A stretch of 64,000 nt of DNA from Procambarus clarkii (lineage: Eukaryota; Arthropoda; Malacostraca; Decapoda; Cambaridae): contig NC_091154.1 of assembly GCF_040958095.1 (NCBI RefSeq), positions 46,484,232 through 46,548,231 on the forward strand. Reading direction: 5' to 3'. Each line of letters begins with the position of its first letter. Within the stretch, counting starts at the first letter, position 1. Below, piece after piece: positions 31,630 to 42,897 of this stretch. The position numbers and the translations under genes are program-made. The notes under the pieces were generated by a model that was not told the DNA's origin, did not search any database, and saw nothing but the letters and a program-made list of their open reading frames with translations.

Positions 31630-32468
31630 TTACTCTCGCATTTTTTTTAGAATATCTGGAAAGGTTCGGAGTTCAAGTGACTTGTTGAAGAGCAATGCAA
31701 TAGCAGGGGCTAAAGATCTGGAGGCTTTTTTGTAAATTAAAGTTGGTATCTCCTCAAGGGCACTAGACTTGGTTTTAAGGGAAAGGATTATCTCATTAAT
31801 ATCAGTGGAATTTGCAGGCATTAGGTACAGAGACTGTGGATAGTTACCTGTAAGATAGTCCTGAACATCAGTCCTGGAAGATGGAATATCATATGCAAGG
31901 GATAACCCAATGGAAAGGAAGAACCTATTGAACTCAATAGCAGTATCAGAGGCTGTAAGCTGACCATCGTTATTGGACAGGAGTATTGGTTTGTTATTTA
32001 AAATCTTCTTTGATCCCAATATTTGGGAAATTGTGCTCCATGTTTTTTTAATGTTGCCCTTTGTTTTGGTAAATTTATCTTGGTAGTATTTAATTGTGGC
32101 TCTTCTAATTATTTTAGATAGCAATGATGAATAATTCTTTGAAAATACTTTGGAGACGATTCCTAACCTATACTTCTTCTCAAGGTCATGTTTTTTATTA
32201 AAGGATTTAAGTATTCTCTTTGTAAGCCAAGGATTGTTTAGCCTTTTAGTTGTGACTTGTTTCGTTAGCATAGGACATTGGGTGTTATAAAGGCTGAGAG
32301 TTTTTTGAAGAAAAGATTGCACTGCTTGGTTGATGTCCCCTATGTTACCTAATTCGGACTCCCAGTTGACATTAACGACAGCAGCTATAAAATTGCCTAT
32401 AGCAGTTTCATTGTGCAGCCTAAAGCTTATCTCCCTTATCTCTGGAGGTGGTTTGTTAATGTTGGTAA
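31630..32468 (-). pseudogene. LINE-A linker and RT finger region
   Basis: Starts in the post-endonuclease region (INKPPPEIREISFRLHNETA), continues through NPWLTKRILKSFNKKH and WSTISQILGSKKILNNKP, and ends in RT finger motifs (KTKSSALEEIPTLIYKKASR, LAPAIALLFNKSLE). Residues encoded past 32468 come from the adjacent plus-strand fragment. Confidence 0.85.
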
Positions 32469-32517
32469 TAAGGCGTTTGACGCTGTCAACCACCAAAACC
32501 GTCTTCTTAAATTACAT
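32469..32517 (+). mobile_element. LINE-A RT fragment, plus strand
   Basis: AAGGCGTTTGACGCTGTCAA and the next 29 bp match the plus-strand LINE-A motif A at 37211-37260 (encoding KAFDTVNHQN). It is sandwiched between two antisense LINE copies, apparently a relic of another copy that was hit twice. Confidence 0.82.
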
Positions 32518-32937
32518 CTTTATTTATTTATATGCAAGAAGGTACATTGGGTTTGTGAGAATACATTGCATGGTATTTACAATCTTGTAAAGCCACTAGT
32601 ACGCGCAGCGTTTCGGGCGGGTCCTTAATCTAACAGATAATTTTAAGTAGGTAAATTCTAGCAGAATTAATAAAATGATAACAGATACATTGAAAGAAAA
32701 AAATGAGATGAGAGAGATTAGTAGGTATATTAAAGCACAGTGGTATATTAAAGCTCTGATTGATTGCATTGACAGCTTGATTGGTAATTTGAACAAAGAT
32801 TAATATGCACCATACAGCAAATTGATAGCATATATAAGAAGATAGCAATGATCACAATGGTAAAGTACTTTAGATTGGGTACATATAGATTGGGTAGCAA
32901 TACAGATTAATTTTAAAGCAACAATTAAGGTAGAAAA

Positions 32938-33665
32938 CTATGAAGATGAAATTAGGTATTTTTTAGTTTTGTTTTTGAATGACGCAAAAGTTGGACAGCT
33001 TTTCAATTCATTAGGGAGTGAGTTCCATAGACTAGGTCCCTTTATTTGCATAGAGAGTTTACGCATATTAAGTTTGACTCTGGGGATATCAAAGAGATAT
33101 ATATTTCTGGTGAGATGATAATAGGTCCTATTACTCTCCCTATCCAGGAAGAGTTTCAGAGCAGGATTTGCATTTAAGAACAGGGTTTGAAGATGTAGTT
33201 GACACAAGAGAATGTGTGGAGTGAGATTATGTTTAGCATGTTTAGGGAGTTAAACAAGGGGGCTGAATGTTGTCTGAAAGCAGAATTTGTTATTATTCTG
33301 CTAACAGATTTTTGCTGGGTGATGATGGACTTGAGGTGGTTTGCAGTGGTTGAACCCCATGCACAGATACCATAATTAAGATAGGGATAGATTAGTGCAT
33401 AATATAGTGAGATGAGAGCAGAGTTAGGTACATAATATCTGATTTTGGAGAGTATACCAACTTTTTCATAGACTTTCTTAGTTATGTATTGAATGTGGGT
33501 GATGAAGTTGAGTCTCTTGTCTAGGAATAGGCCAAGGAACTTTCCATCATTTTTATTACTAATGTTAGCATTGTCTCTCTGAAGCTGAATTGCATTTGCT
33601 GATTTGCTTCCAAATAAGATGTAGTAGGTCTTTTCTATGTTAAGTGTTAGTTTGTTGGTTGACAT
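32938..33665 (-). pseudogene. LINE-A2 RT C-terminal domain
   Basis: Two overlapping frames. The first: KLTLNIEKTYYILFGSKSAN, LGLFLDKRLNFITHIQYITK, LIYPYLNYGICAWGSTTANH. The second: LFDIPRVKLNMRKLSMQIKG and PSLWNSLPNELKSC. A frameshift near 33190 separates them. Confidence 0.85.
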
Positions 33666-34351
33666 CCGTAAGAGGGATTTTTTTAGTTCATTATTAACAA
33701 ATAAATAAAATAAATAAATATTATTTATTATTACTATATTTTAAACAACATTATTTAGTGTATGTGGGTTGGGGGGTCTGAATAGATAAGGGTAGTATCA
33801 TCAGCAAACAATATAGGTTTCAGAATATTAGAGACATTAGGCAGATCATTGATGTATTTAAGAAATAGGAGAGGTCCCCAAGATGCTGCCCTGAGTCACT
33901 CCAACGGTTATTGGTAGAGTGGGAGAGGTTATATCATTGATGGCTACACATTGGTGTCTGTCACTAAGCTAGGATTGGGTATAGTCCAGTGTATGGCCTC
34001 GGATTCCATATTGATGGAGTTTACTTAAGAGGTAGTTGTGATTAACAGTATCAAAGGCCTTTTTCAGGTCAATGAAGAGTCCAATCGGAAACCCATTTTT
34101 GTCAAGGACTGAGTAAATTATATCAAGGAGACTAATAATTGCATCGTTGGTACTCTTTTGGGAGCGGAAGCCAAACTGGCAGGGAGGGGCTGAGTATGTC
34201 GAATTTTACGATGTAGGAGTAGAGCTGTTTGTAGATCATTTTTTCAAATATTTTTGATAGTATGGGTAGGTTTGATATTGGTCTATAATTGTTTATGTCC
34301 GCCGGATTTCCTCCTTTAAGAACTGGCGTTACTCTTGTTTTTTTAAGGATA

Positions 34352-35760
34352 TCAGGAAAGGTATATATGACACTCTAGGGATTTGTTGAACAGCAGAGCT
34401 ATAGGTGGCGCAAGGGCATGGGAGGCGCTCTTGTATACAATGGATGGTATTTCACTGATGTTCCCAGCTTTGGTTTTTAGTGAGTGTATGATGGACACAA
34501 CATCTGTCGGGCTGACTGGTGAAAGGAGAAGACTGACTGGTGTTGCCTTTTGTTTCTTTAAATCTAATCTCATAATATGAAAGTTTAGCTTTTCTTATGA
34601 TACTGGTAAGCACTGATGAGTAACTTTTAACTACTTCCTTTGTAACTAGGCCAATCCTAAATTTCTTTTCGTATTCATGTTTTTTGTTGATTGATTTGAT
34701 TATGCCACTTGTGAGCCACGGATTGTTTATCATTTTGTCAGTTACTTGTTTGGTAAGGAGGGGACAGTGAGTGATGTAGAGGCTTAGAGTTTTGGAGAGA
34801 AAGAGGTTAGTTAATAAGTTTATATCCTGTGTATTATTGAATTCAGATTCCCAGTTAATATTGTGAAGTGCATTAGAGAGATTGCCTAAAGCTGATTCAC
34901 TATGTAGCCTGGATGAGAGTTTCTTGCTTTCTGGTGGTGATGTGTCCAAGTTTGCTATGAGGAAGGTAGGATAGTGGTCAGTTGTTCTGTCATAGATTAC
35001 CCCAGATGTAAGGGGAGCTGTTATATTAGTCCATAGGTGATCCAGGGTAGTGGCAGATGTTTGAGTGACTCGGGTGGGCTTGGTGATTGTGGGGATTAGC
35101 ATACAGAAGTGCATGCTGTTACGGAAATAGTCAACTTGAGGGTTGTTTTGAAGACCCAGGTCAATATTGAAATCACCTCCCAGAATGATGTGATTTTTGT
35201 TGAGATTGTTATTTATGATAAGATTCCTTACGTTGTCTGAGAATAAAGCTATGTTGGTATTAGGAAATCTATAGATGGCACCGATTATCAGGGAGAATTT
35301 AAGGGATTTACTGGAGAACTTGGCAAAGGTATATTCACAATAGTCGTCTCTATCACTAATAACACTATTGCAGATGAAGGTATCTTTGTAATATATTGCT
35401 GTACCACCACCTTTTTTATTAGGCCTACAGTTATGAATGGCTGTATAACCAGCTAAATTGTAGAGTTGGGTATAGTCTTTACTTAGCCAAGTTTCTGTTA
35501 AAATGATGAATGATAATTTAGTACCTAGTGCTGTGAGTAGTGCATTTATATCATCAAAATGTTTACCAAGTGATCTAACATTTTGGTTATAAACTGATAA
35601 GCAGGTGCTATTTAGGAGTTTGTTTTTTGCAAGATTTTCTGTGTAGTACCTGCAATAATGATGATCAATGTGCTGGTTGGTGTAGATCTGAGACAGAAGA
35701 TTTCGATCAGGATCAGTATCAGTGTGTATGTAGATGCAATGGGGTCACGATACAATAAGA
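34352..35760 (-). pseudogene. LINE-A2 endonuclease and linker
   Basis: Readable without a stop from about 35760: CRYYTENLAKNKLLNSTCLS, LTETWLSKDYTQLYNLAGYT (catalytic Glu), GGGTAIYYKDTFICN, YRFPNTNIALFSDNV, IILGGDFNIDLG with an intact GDFN, TLDHLWTN, and RTTDHYPTFLIANL. Linker: MINNPWLTSGIIKSINKKHE. Then a deletion joins FKETKGN to the RT finger region (SPVSPTDVVSIIHSLKTKAG). This is the best-preserved endonuclease in the window. Confidence 0.82.
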
Positions 35761-36046
35761 CAAGCAGTAACAGAATCAGTTAAATACTAAATCTGCTCTA
35801 AATAGAAAGTAATTATAGCAGAACACAACAATAAATGCAAATACACATAAAACAGAAACATATAGAAGTAAAGTCAAGATCACCGTAGACAGCGAGGAAG
35901 GATACAGAAGTTAGGTTAAGAGAGAAGACAAAAAATCAGTAGACTGAGAAGATTAATATATAGCAAAAATAATAAGACAAATAATAATCGTAAAGTACAA
36001 TAATCTTAAAGATAATTAGTCAGATAATAATTAGTTAGTTAGATAA

Positions 36047-36275
36047 TAGTAGTTAGTTTCGCTAGAGAATCTAGCGAACCGCGCGAATCTCCATCATCAA
36101 CAACAAGAAATAACCCTCCTCCGCGAGGAAATTAGAAACTTTAAGGCTAGCCAAGATCAACTCCAGCATGACTTGAATGATCTCCGTGAGGAAAACAATC
36201 TTCTGAAAACTTATGAAGCCATAAAAAAACAAGAGGAAGCACTCAACAAAATGACTGCATGTTGTTGTTGTTGAG
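36047..36275 (+). pseudogene. Orphan coiled-coil reading frame
   Basis: An open plus-strand frame without ATG encodes a charged heptad-repeat stretch (NLHHQQQEITLLREEIRNFK, then LQHDLNDLREENNLLKTYEA and IKKQEEALNKM) and ends after a TGT repeat. It looks like part of a LINE ORF1 coiled coil, but I could not link it to a family. It lies between the LINE-A2 5' end and an unrelated insertion. Confidence 0.5.
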
Positions 36276-36542
36276 TTAGGGGCGACGACGATCGTGGGAT
36301 CGGATGCGCCCCGGCGTACCCGTGAAGGGTGAATAGGAAGCCAGGAAAGGCGAAACGCCAAGCCAAAACACAAAACGAGTGACGCCAAGCACTAGAAACT
36401 AATACGCCACACGGCAAAGCAACGCCCAAAGAGAGAGGCAGAAGCACATAATAGAACAGGGCAAACAAACAGCCAGAAGGGCACACAGCATGTCATAGAG
36501 CAAATACACAGGAAATCAGAGCACATACTTGCCCGGGAACTT
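36276..36542. other. Unassigned 270-bp insert
   Basis: GTTGTTGTTGAGTTAGG followed by a GC-rich GACGACGATCG segment and purine-rich sequence. It separates the coiled-coil frame from LINE-A copy 3. It may be a short repeat of its own; no box A or B was found. Confidence 0.35.
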
Positions 36543-38615
36543 AGAGCATAATTTCGCAAATATTGGGATCTAAGAAGATTTTAAATAACAAACCAACACT
36601 CCTGTCCAATAACGATGATCAGCTTTCAGCCTCTGATTCTGCTATTAAGTTCAATAGGTTCTTCTCTTCCATTGGGTCATCCCTTGCAAATGATATTCCA
36701 TCTTCCAGTACTGATGTTAGGGACTATCTTACAGATAACTGTCCACAGTCTCTGTACCTAAAGCCTATTAATTCCACTGAAGTTAATGAGCCTTTCCCTT
36801 AAAACCAAGTCTAGTGCCCTTGAGGAGATACCAACTTTAATTTACAAAAAAGCCTCCAGATCTTTAGCCCCTGCTATTGCTTTGCTCTTCAACAAGTCAC
36901 TTGAACTCCAAACCTTTCCAGATATTCTAAAAAAAAAGCGAGAGTAACGCCTGTCCACAAATGTGGTGATCTCACAGATGTTAACAACTACAGACCTATA
37001 TCAATCCTGCCTAACTTGTCTAAAATATTTGAAAAACTAATCTACAAGCAGCTTTACTCTTATCTAGCCAAACACAATATACTTAGCTCTTGTCAATATG
37101 GCTTCAGACCAAAAAAAAGCACTAACGATGCACCTATTAGTATGATTAACTTGATTCATACAGTTCTTGATAAAAATGAGTTCCCTGTTGGGTTATTTGT
37201 GGACCTGCGTAAGGCTTTTGATACTGTCAACCACCAAAACCTTCTTCTTAAATTACATCATTGTGGAGTCAGAGGACACTCCCTGCAATACCTCAAATCT
37301 TAGCTTACTGACAGGCTCCAGTATGTTTCTGTGAATAATTCAATTTCTCCCACCCTACCCATCAACATTGGTGTTCCTCAGGGCAGCATACTTGGCCCTC
37401 TCCTCTTTCTCATCTACATTAATGACCTTCCAAATGCCTCCCAACACCTCAAACCAATTCTATTTGCTGACGACACAACCTTCATTTACTCCAGTCCTGA
37501 CCCTCTTGCTCTAAATGCCACAGTAAATACTGATCTAAATAAAGTCCATCTTTGGCTAACGGCCAACAAACTCACCCTTAACATTGACAAAACTTTCTAT
37601 ATTTTGTTTGGCAATAAATCCTCTAATCAAATAAATCTCAGAATAAACAATACCCAAATTTGTAACAAATTAGATGGCAAATTCCTCGGCGTTCTCATTG
37701 ACCACAAGCTGAATTTCCAGGGACACATTCTAAATATATCAAAAAAAGTTTCAAAAACTGTTGGCATTCTTTCTAAGATCAGATATTATGTACCCCACCA
37801 TGCCCTGGTGACGCTCTATTATTCCCTCATCTATCCATATCTCAACTATGGTATTTGTGCTTGGGGCTCTACTACCCAAAATCATTTACGTCCTCTAATT
37901 ACTCAACACAAAGCTGCTATTAGGACAATATCCAACTCTAGCCCAAGACATCACTCGGTACCCCTACTCAAATCTCTGAATATGTTAGATATTAAGTCAC
38001 TGCACATGCTCTCATGTGTATTATACATATATAAAACACTGAACTGTAATGCCAATCCTGACCTCAAAAGCTTCATTGAAGGTTGTAACAGATCCCATGA
38101 GCACCACACCAGAAATAAATTCAGTTTTGATATTCCAAGAGTACGACTTAATCAAACTAGAAATGCTCTACAAATCAAGGGACCCAGAATGTGGAATGAC
38201 CTTCCCAACCATGTTAAAGACTGTACCTCTCTCAACCAGTTTAAGATAAAAACGAAGCACTACCTAATAAATTCCCTGTAACCTACCTTACCCCTCTATT
38301 GTCAACCCATGTCTGTTTTTTTTAAAACAACGCTGTTTGTCGACCTAATTGTATTTGTGCTGCTTTTTCAGCCATGTTTCCTCCTTTTCTATCTTTATTT
38401 TTATTTGTTCTCAACACATTTTATTCTTTATACTCAATTAGTATTAAGTATTTAGTCATTAATGTTTTTCCTGCCCGAAACGCTTTGCGTACTAGTGGCT
38501 TTAGGCATTGTGTGTACTAGCTCCATCTATAAATCGATCAATTTATGTAAAATCTCTTGTATGTATGTACCTTACCTGAATAAACATTTTATTTATTTAT
38601 TTATTTATTTAGATA
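36543..38615 (+). mobile_element. LINE-A copy 3 (linker, RT, full 3' end)
   Basis: Starts at the linker motif ILGSKKILNNKP and runs through the RT to a complete 3' UTR (CCTGCCCGAAACGCTTTGCG) and a pure ATTT tail. It is the best reference for the family in this window. One frameshift lies near 36795 and another near 36940 (A run); one stop at 37301. Confidence 0.92.
37016..38281 (+). pseudogene. LINE-A RT, one in-frame stop
   Basis: Motifs: FEKLIYKQLYSYLAKHNILS, CQYGFRPKKSTNDA, FVDLRKAFDTVNHQNLLLKL, then TAG at 37301-37303 where relatives have Tyr, then the same frame with NIGVPQGSILGPLLFLIYIN, the catalytic FADDTTFIYS, LNIDKTFYILFGNKSSNQ, NYGICAWGSTTQNH, and the C terminus KTKHYLINSL. Only that stop and the upstream frameshifts separate it from an open frame. 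Confidence 0.9.
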
Positions 38616-38626
38616 ATTAGATTATT

Positions 38627-38730
38627 ATGGAGTCAGAGGTCACTCCCTGCAATATCTTCAGTCTTACCTTACTGACAGGCTCCAGTATGATTCTGTGAAT
38701 AATTCCATTTCTCCCACCCTACCCATAAAG
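38627..38730 (+). mobile_element. LINE-A RT fragment
   Basis: Encodes YGVRGHSLQYLQSYLTDRLQ and VNNSISPTLPI, then stops abruptly at the LINE-E junction. It is separated from the tail of copy 3 by a few AT-rich bases. Confidence 0.88.
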
Positions 38731-39320
38731 GGGGAAGCGAGTATGGCCAATACTCAACTTCGCCAGAGCTGTTTCCCATCGCCAGTTACGGTGGTAGGAG
38801 GACGGCCACCAGGACACACAATTCTTAAGAGTACGCAGTTTGTTACCAGTAACAGACGACCAATAAGCCTGCCAACGGGTATGGATGGAGGAATGGATAA
38901 CTGGGTAAAAGTCGGAATAAGGAATACCTTTACGAGAGATGGGACAGGAGCGGACAGCTTCCCTTGCGGTAGCATCCACACGCTCATTTAAAGAGACACC
39001 AATATGGCTGGGAACCCAACAAAACTTAACCGACTTAAATTTACTGTGAACAAGAAACAGCCAATGCTGGATCTCGGCAACTACTGGATGAACCGGATTA
39101 AAGGACCCGAGAGCCATGTGGGATAACCTACGAGAGTCAACAACAACTACAAAGGAAGCTTGACAACGAGAAAGCAGGACACAAAGAGCATAGAGAATAG
39201 CATAAAGTTCCGCTGTGAAGATGCTAGTCTCCGGAGGTAAGCGACACATATAAGTGAAATCAGGAAAAACAACAGAGTAGCCAACACTGTCCGCAGACTT
39301 AGACTCATCGGTGACTTTGG
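38731..39320 (-). pseudogene. LINE-E RNase H
   Basis: RNase H removes RNA from the RNA/DNA hybrid. The core is visible: TDESKSADSVGYSVV (first Asp, in another frame near 39300), FTAELYAILYAL (Glu), VVVVDSRRLSHMAL (Asp), WVPSHIGVSLNERVDATARE (His and last Asp). All four acidic positions are present. The end reads LAKLSIGHTRFPLYG before the junction. Confidence 0.82.
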
Positions 39321-40205
39321 AAATGGAGCGGGAAAAGAAAAGTGCTCAAGGAAAAGGCGTTTGAGAACCGTAGGAGGGGTAAAAGCTTTGGTGATGCAGG
39401 TTAAGGATGTACAAAACTGCAGAAGGGGGACTCTCCACGGGGGCAAAGAAGGAACAACACGAGTAGAATTATTAAAAATACGAACTGAAAGAGAATCCTG
39501 TAAGCAAGATAACCGGACAGAAAGAGGGAGGTGGTGAAGAGGAACAGGAACTACAGGAGAGGTAAAAGTTAAAGCACGACAGAGGCGAGAGGAAGGATGT
39601 TGCAAGGACCGTGCAAGATAGTGAAGACTGTAGCGATCACGGCGGTCCTGGAGAGATTGGAAGCCAGTGTCAACATACAAGCTGAGAACGGGAGTCAAAC
39701 GAAAGGCAGCAGAACTGAGGCGCAATGCAGTATGGTGCAAAGCATCAAGATGGTGAAGAGTAGAAGGAAAAGCAGACGAGTAAGCAGGGCAATCATAATC
39801 GAGCTTAGACAGTACGAGAGAGGAATGTAAAGTGAGTAGAGTGCGCCTATCCACTCCCCAAGAAGTATGGGACAATAGCCAAAGGAGGGTAAGGCGTTAG
39901 AGCATTCAACACAGTGGTACGAGATATGGGGCGACCAAGACAAACGAGTGTCAAAAATCAACCCCAAAAGCTTAGCGGAATCCTTGTACACAATGGGGTG
40001 ACCATAAGTGACAAAGAAGGACGAAGAACGACACGCTTCTGAGTAAAAGTCATAGCACAAGTCTTAGATGTAGACAACCTGAAGCCACGATCGGTGGCTC
40101 AAGACGACATGGCATCAATCACAAGTCGAAGCCGGCGTTGAAGGAGAGGCGAATCATTACCCTAGCTGACAGCAAAGGGTAAGATCGTCGACATAAAGAG
40201 CGGAG
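39321..40205 (-). pseudogene. LINE-E reverse transcriptase, second half
   Basis: Begins with the catalytic VDD box (VFSALYVDDLTLCCQ), then SKTCAMTFTQKR, KLLGLIFDTRLSWSPHIS, and the C-terminal LVLSKLDYDCPAYSSAFPST and LHHLDALHHTALRLSSAAFR blocks. At least three frame changes and one stop (near 40160) break it. Confidence 0.8.
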
Positions 40206-40246
40206 AAGACGCCTGAAGGAAGAGAGGAAAGAAGACCAAGGAGTCT

Positions 40247-41309
40247 TCAACCGGCTCCCCATAGGAGCTGGTGGGCCAAGGTAGGGTGGGCCTCACCGCA
40301 ATTGAGGCAGCGAGCCTGGGAAGAAGTGCACTCCGACTTAGAGTGACCTTCGCCCCAACACAAAGGACAGAGAGGGACCGTTCCAGAGCAGCGGAGGGTA
40401 CCATGCCCAAACCTCCAGCACTTATTACAGAGCCGAGGAGAGGGAATGTACTCCTGGACAGAGCACCTGGCACCAGCAAGAATGACAGAGGGCGTAAGGG
40501 TCCTACCATCAAAGGTAATCTTCACAACCCGAAGGGGCTGACGGCGACGACCACAAGGGGGACGAGTAAACGTGTCTACCTGGAGGACAGAATGGCCTTG
40601 GGCATCAAGGATATGCCGAATATCATCGTGGCAGTCCTGCAGATTCCGAACACCGGTTGCAACATGGGGCGGGAGGAGAATAGTGCCAACACTGGCAGCA
40701 TTCAACCGAGCGTTCTTGGTGACCCGAACAGGGGTCTCGCCAAGGCAGGATAAGGCAGCCAAGCGGAAAGCTGCATCCTGAGAAGGAGCAGCAACGGCAC
40801 GTGTACCGAGACGAGTGGGGTTGAAGGTAACAGAGGCATCTGCCGAAATCAACAAGATGCCAATGGAGGGAGAAATCGTCAGGAGGCATAGAATCAAGAG
40901 GGAGGAGATCAAAGTATTTGGCCCACGAAGAGGGACCAAACAAGGCCTGATACGCATCAGTATGGGAAGGAATCGAGCGAGTGCGGCCGTGGCGTGGACG
41001 TTGAGAATCCCCAGAGGGAGAGGGGTTAAAATGCGCAGTAGTCACAACGAGAGACTGAGCCGTGCCAGGGGACGAGGTGATCACCACTGGGAGCTTGTGG
41101 CTCGACCCAACCACAGAGGAGGGAGGGGAGCCGAGGGGAGAAGTCAAGAGGGTCAAAAAAGGAGCAAGGTCAGGGCCCAATGCAGCGTGGGCTACAGAGC
41201 CCAGTCTTCCAATACAGTCCAACTCGGGGGCTTGGTCGCCCACCCCACGAGCCTGAGAGGGTACAAGAGAAACATTCAATGACATAAAAACAAAAAGAGA
41301 CATTTTCAT
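40247..41309 (-). pseudogene. LINE-E ORF1 (gag-like) with CCHC knuckles
   Basis: RNA-binding protein of the element. N-terminal Pro/Ser-rich region, then SIPSHTDAYQALFGPSSWAK. A frameshift near 40830 leads to PSQDAAFRLAALSCLGETPV and ITFDGRTLTPSVILAGARCS, then three knuckles: CNKCWRFGHGTLRC, CPLCWGEGHSKSEC and CLNCGEAHPTLAH. The C terminus is cut by the internal deletion. The start at 41309 is the first ATG and is uncertain. Confidence 0.85.
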
Positions 41310-41985
41310 TCACGAATGTGCTCCCTCACCCACCATGGAGCCACAATTAGAGGCAGGACACCCAACAAGAAGCTATCGCCGATCATGCCAGGGTCCCCTA
41401 GGGGTGCGTCATGAGAATATGCCCCACAAACGCCACCTTAAACGCCGTCAGTCCATCGAGATCGGGTTCAGCGACGAAAGGGGGATTGACAATAAAAGGT
41501 TTCCCTCGCTCGAGACGTTGGGTACTACAGTTCTACGGGTGCAAGAGTATGCCTCCTCAAACACCCGGGCGTCAAAACAAAAGAAGGCCAAAAGAATGAT
41601 CAAAACAAGCACAAGGTCAGCAGAAAATGACAATGAGAAAGGAGAAGAATGGGGAAGAAAAACGAAACAAAAGGAAAAGGAAAAGGTGTCCAGCAAAATT
41701 TGTGAGAACAGCAGCAGGAGCACAAGGCTACAAAAAGACAGGGGACTGCCCTAAGGAGCATCACACTCTGGCTGCCGCCCACCAAGCCCCTCCACGGCAA
41801 CAACGAGCTGGACAGGGAGGGGTTAATGTTCCCAAAACTCTGCTCTTGCACGGTGAAATTCCTGAGGGCCAAGACTTCTATAATTTTTCCTTCTACCCAA
41901 GGCTTACCAATTCCAAAATTCCTTGCATATACTGCCTTCCCCTCTCTTATGACAACAATTCCTCTTCCTGGGCCAATTGATTGGC
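41310..41985. other. Unassigned, possibly LINE-E 5' untranslated region
   Basis: Purine-rich on the plus strand around 41560-41740. No domain in the open frames. It lies between LINE-E ORF1 and the Gypsy-2 integrase end, so it may hold the LINE-E leader. Confidence 0.4.
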
Positions 41986-41989
41986 CAAG

Positions 41990-42804
41990 CTAGTTACATA
42001 TTTTTCTTTATCTTGATCTATCTTTATTGCTTCATGTGCACTTTGAAATGCCTATTAAACAGTAATTCAGAAGGAGATTTACCAGTAGTAAAATGAACAG
42101 TTTACCTTTGATTACAATCTACAAACCCTAGCATTAATAGTACCTTCCGTAAACTGCTTCAACCCTTCTTTCAAGGATCTCACTGCTCTCTCCGCTAGAT
42201 CATTTGAAGAAGGATTATAGGGGGCAGGTGTTACATGTTTAATACCATTTTTTCTAAAAAAAATCCATTTCCCCAGAAACAAAATAAGGAACATTATCTG
42301 AGACAACCATGTCTGGTAATCCAAAATTACAAAATGTTTTCCTTAGCAGGTCACAAGTTACAGATGATGTGGTGGAATTACACACATGAACATCCAGAAA
42401 TTTTGTGTATGAATCCACCACCACCAGGTAATATTTGTTATCCATAGGTCCAGCATAATTTATATGAAGTCTAGACCAGGGTTTTCCAGTGCATGACTAG
42501 GAAAGTACTGGGGCTTAGGGGTTTCTGATAATTCTTAAAGCAAATATGACAATTTTTTGTTACCTCAACAATATCCTGGTCCATTTTTGGCCACCAAACC
42601 CAACTTCTAGCTTCTGCGTTCATAGCATTTATGCCATTATGGCCTACATGCAGCTTTTCCAAAATCTTACATCTCAGTTCCCCAGGCACCACCACTCTAC
42701 TCCTATACAAGAGTACATCCTGGTGAATACTAAGGTCAGCCTTTACTGCAGCATACTCTGACAATAATAAATTATCATTCCTACCATATTTGACATACTT
42801 CATC
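41990..42804 (-). pseudogene. pol: Gypsy-2 integrase (3' part of pol)
   Basis: Minus strand, three frames. Zinc domain: LHVGHNGINAMNAEARSWVW to CHICFKNYQ (H-H-C-C). Core: YYLVVVDSYTKFLDVHV (first Asp), FGLPDMVVSDNVPYF (second Asp, NG changed to NV), PYNPSSNDLAERAVRSLKEG (Glu). C-terminal TGKSPSELLFNRHFK ends near 42020. Ty3/Gypsy-type. The upstream pol continues at 55109 beyond TIR-12. Confidence 0.88.
42799..42804. repeat. Target-site duplication TTCATC, left of TIR-12
   Basis: TTCATC precedes the first base of TIR-12 and is repeated at 55109-55114 after the last base. Subtracting TIR-12 and one copy puts the two Gypsy-2 halves in the same frame. Confidence 0.93.
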
Positions 42805-42817
42805 AGTAGTGTAATGT

Positions 42818-42897
42818 GCGACTAGAACCGCGCGCGCCATCTGCCCAGGTGGCTCTATAGAGCCAGCTGGGCAGGTGGTGCGCAGGTGTCTAGTCGC
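42818..42897. other. TIR-12 left subterminal hairpin
   Basis: An 80-nt dyad starting 13 nt from the end. Outer arms GCGACTAG and CTAGTCGC (8 bp); then GCGCGCCA with TGGTGCGC, CTGCCCAG with CTGGGCAG, and a perfect central palindrome TGGCTCTATAGAGCCA. Only a few mismatches or wobbles. It could be a transposase-binding or processing site (inference). Confidence 0.88.

Larger units (their letters stand above)
29950..32468 (-). mobile_element. LINE-A copy, minus strand (linker, RT, tail)
   Basis: Antisense 3' tail at 29950 (repeated AAATC then family UTR), C terminus at 30280-30753, RT core near 31023-31435, and linker at 31630-32468. Several frameshifts and stops split it; the largest readable part is the linker. 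It ends at 32468 against a short plus-strand LINE-A piece. Confidence 0.88.
32518..35770 (-). mobile_element. LINE-A2, nearly full-length ORF2
   Basis: A second subfamily on the minus strand: ATTT-rich tail at 32518, 3' UTR with GTACGCGCAGCGTTTCGGGC, RT C terminus (32938-33665), RT core (33750-34345, frameshifted), linker (34352-35114) and an endonuclease readable to about 35760. About 240 bp of linker are missing near 34560. A small AT-rich insertion sits at 33695-33745. Upstream 35771-36045 is probably its 5' untranslated region. Confidence 0.88.
38731..41309 (-). mobile_element. LINE-E (I-group) with internal deletion
   Basis: Minus strand: ORF1 with CCHC knuckles (41309-40247), then directly the late RT palm (about 40200-39300) and RNase H (39300-38731). 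The endonuclease and first half of the RT are missing between 40247 and about 40205. The 3' end is cut inside or just after RNase H, where a LINE-A fragment begins. Having both CCHC ORF1 and RNase H fits the I group. Confidence 0.85.

Noticed and set aside
32469..32517. Twin-priming (5' inversion) of the LINE-A copy at 29950-32468
   Set aside because: The inverted segment comes from the RT, which lies downstream of the copy's 5' end in the element, not just upstream as twin priming predicts.
39597..41754. Plus-strand frames of 60-160 codons
   Set aside because: They are antisense shadows of LINE-E ORF1 and RT, which have clear domain motifs on the minus strand.
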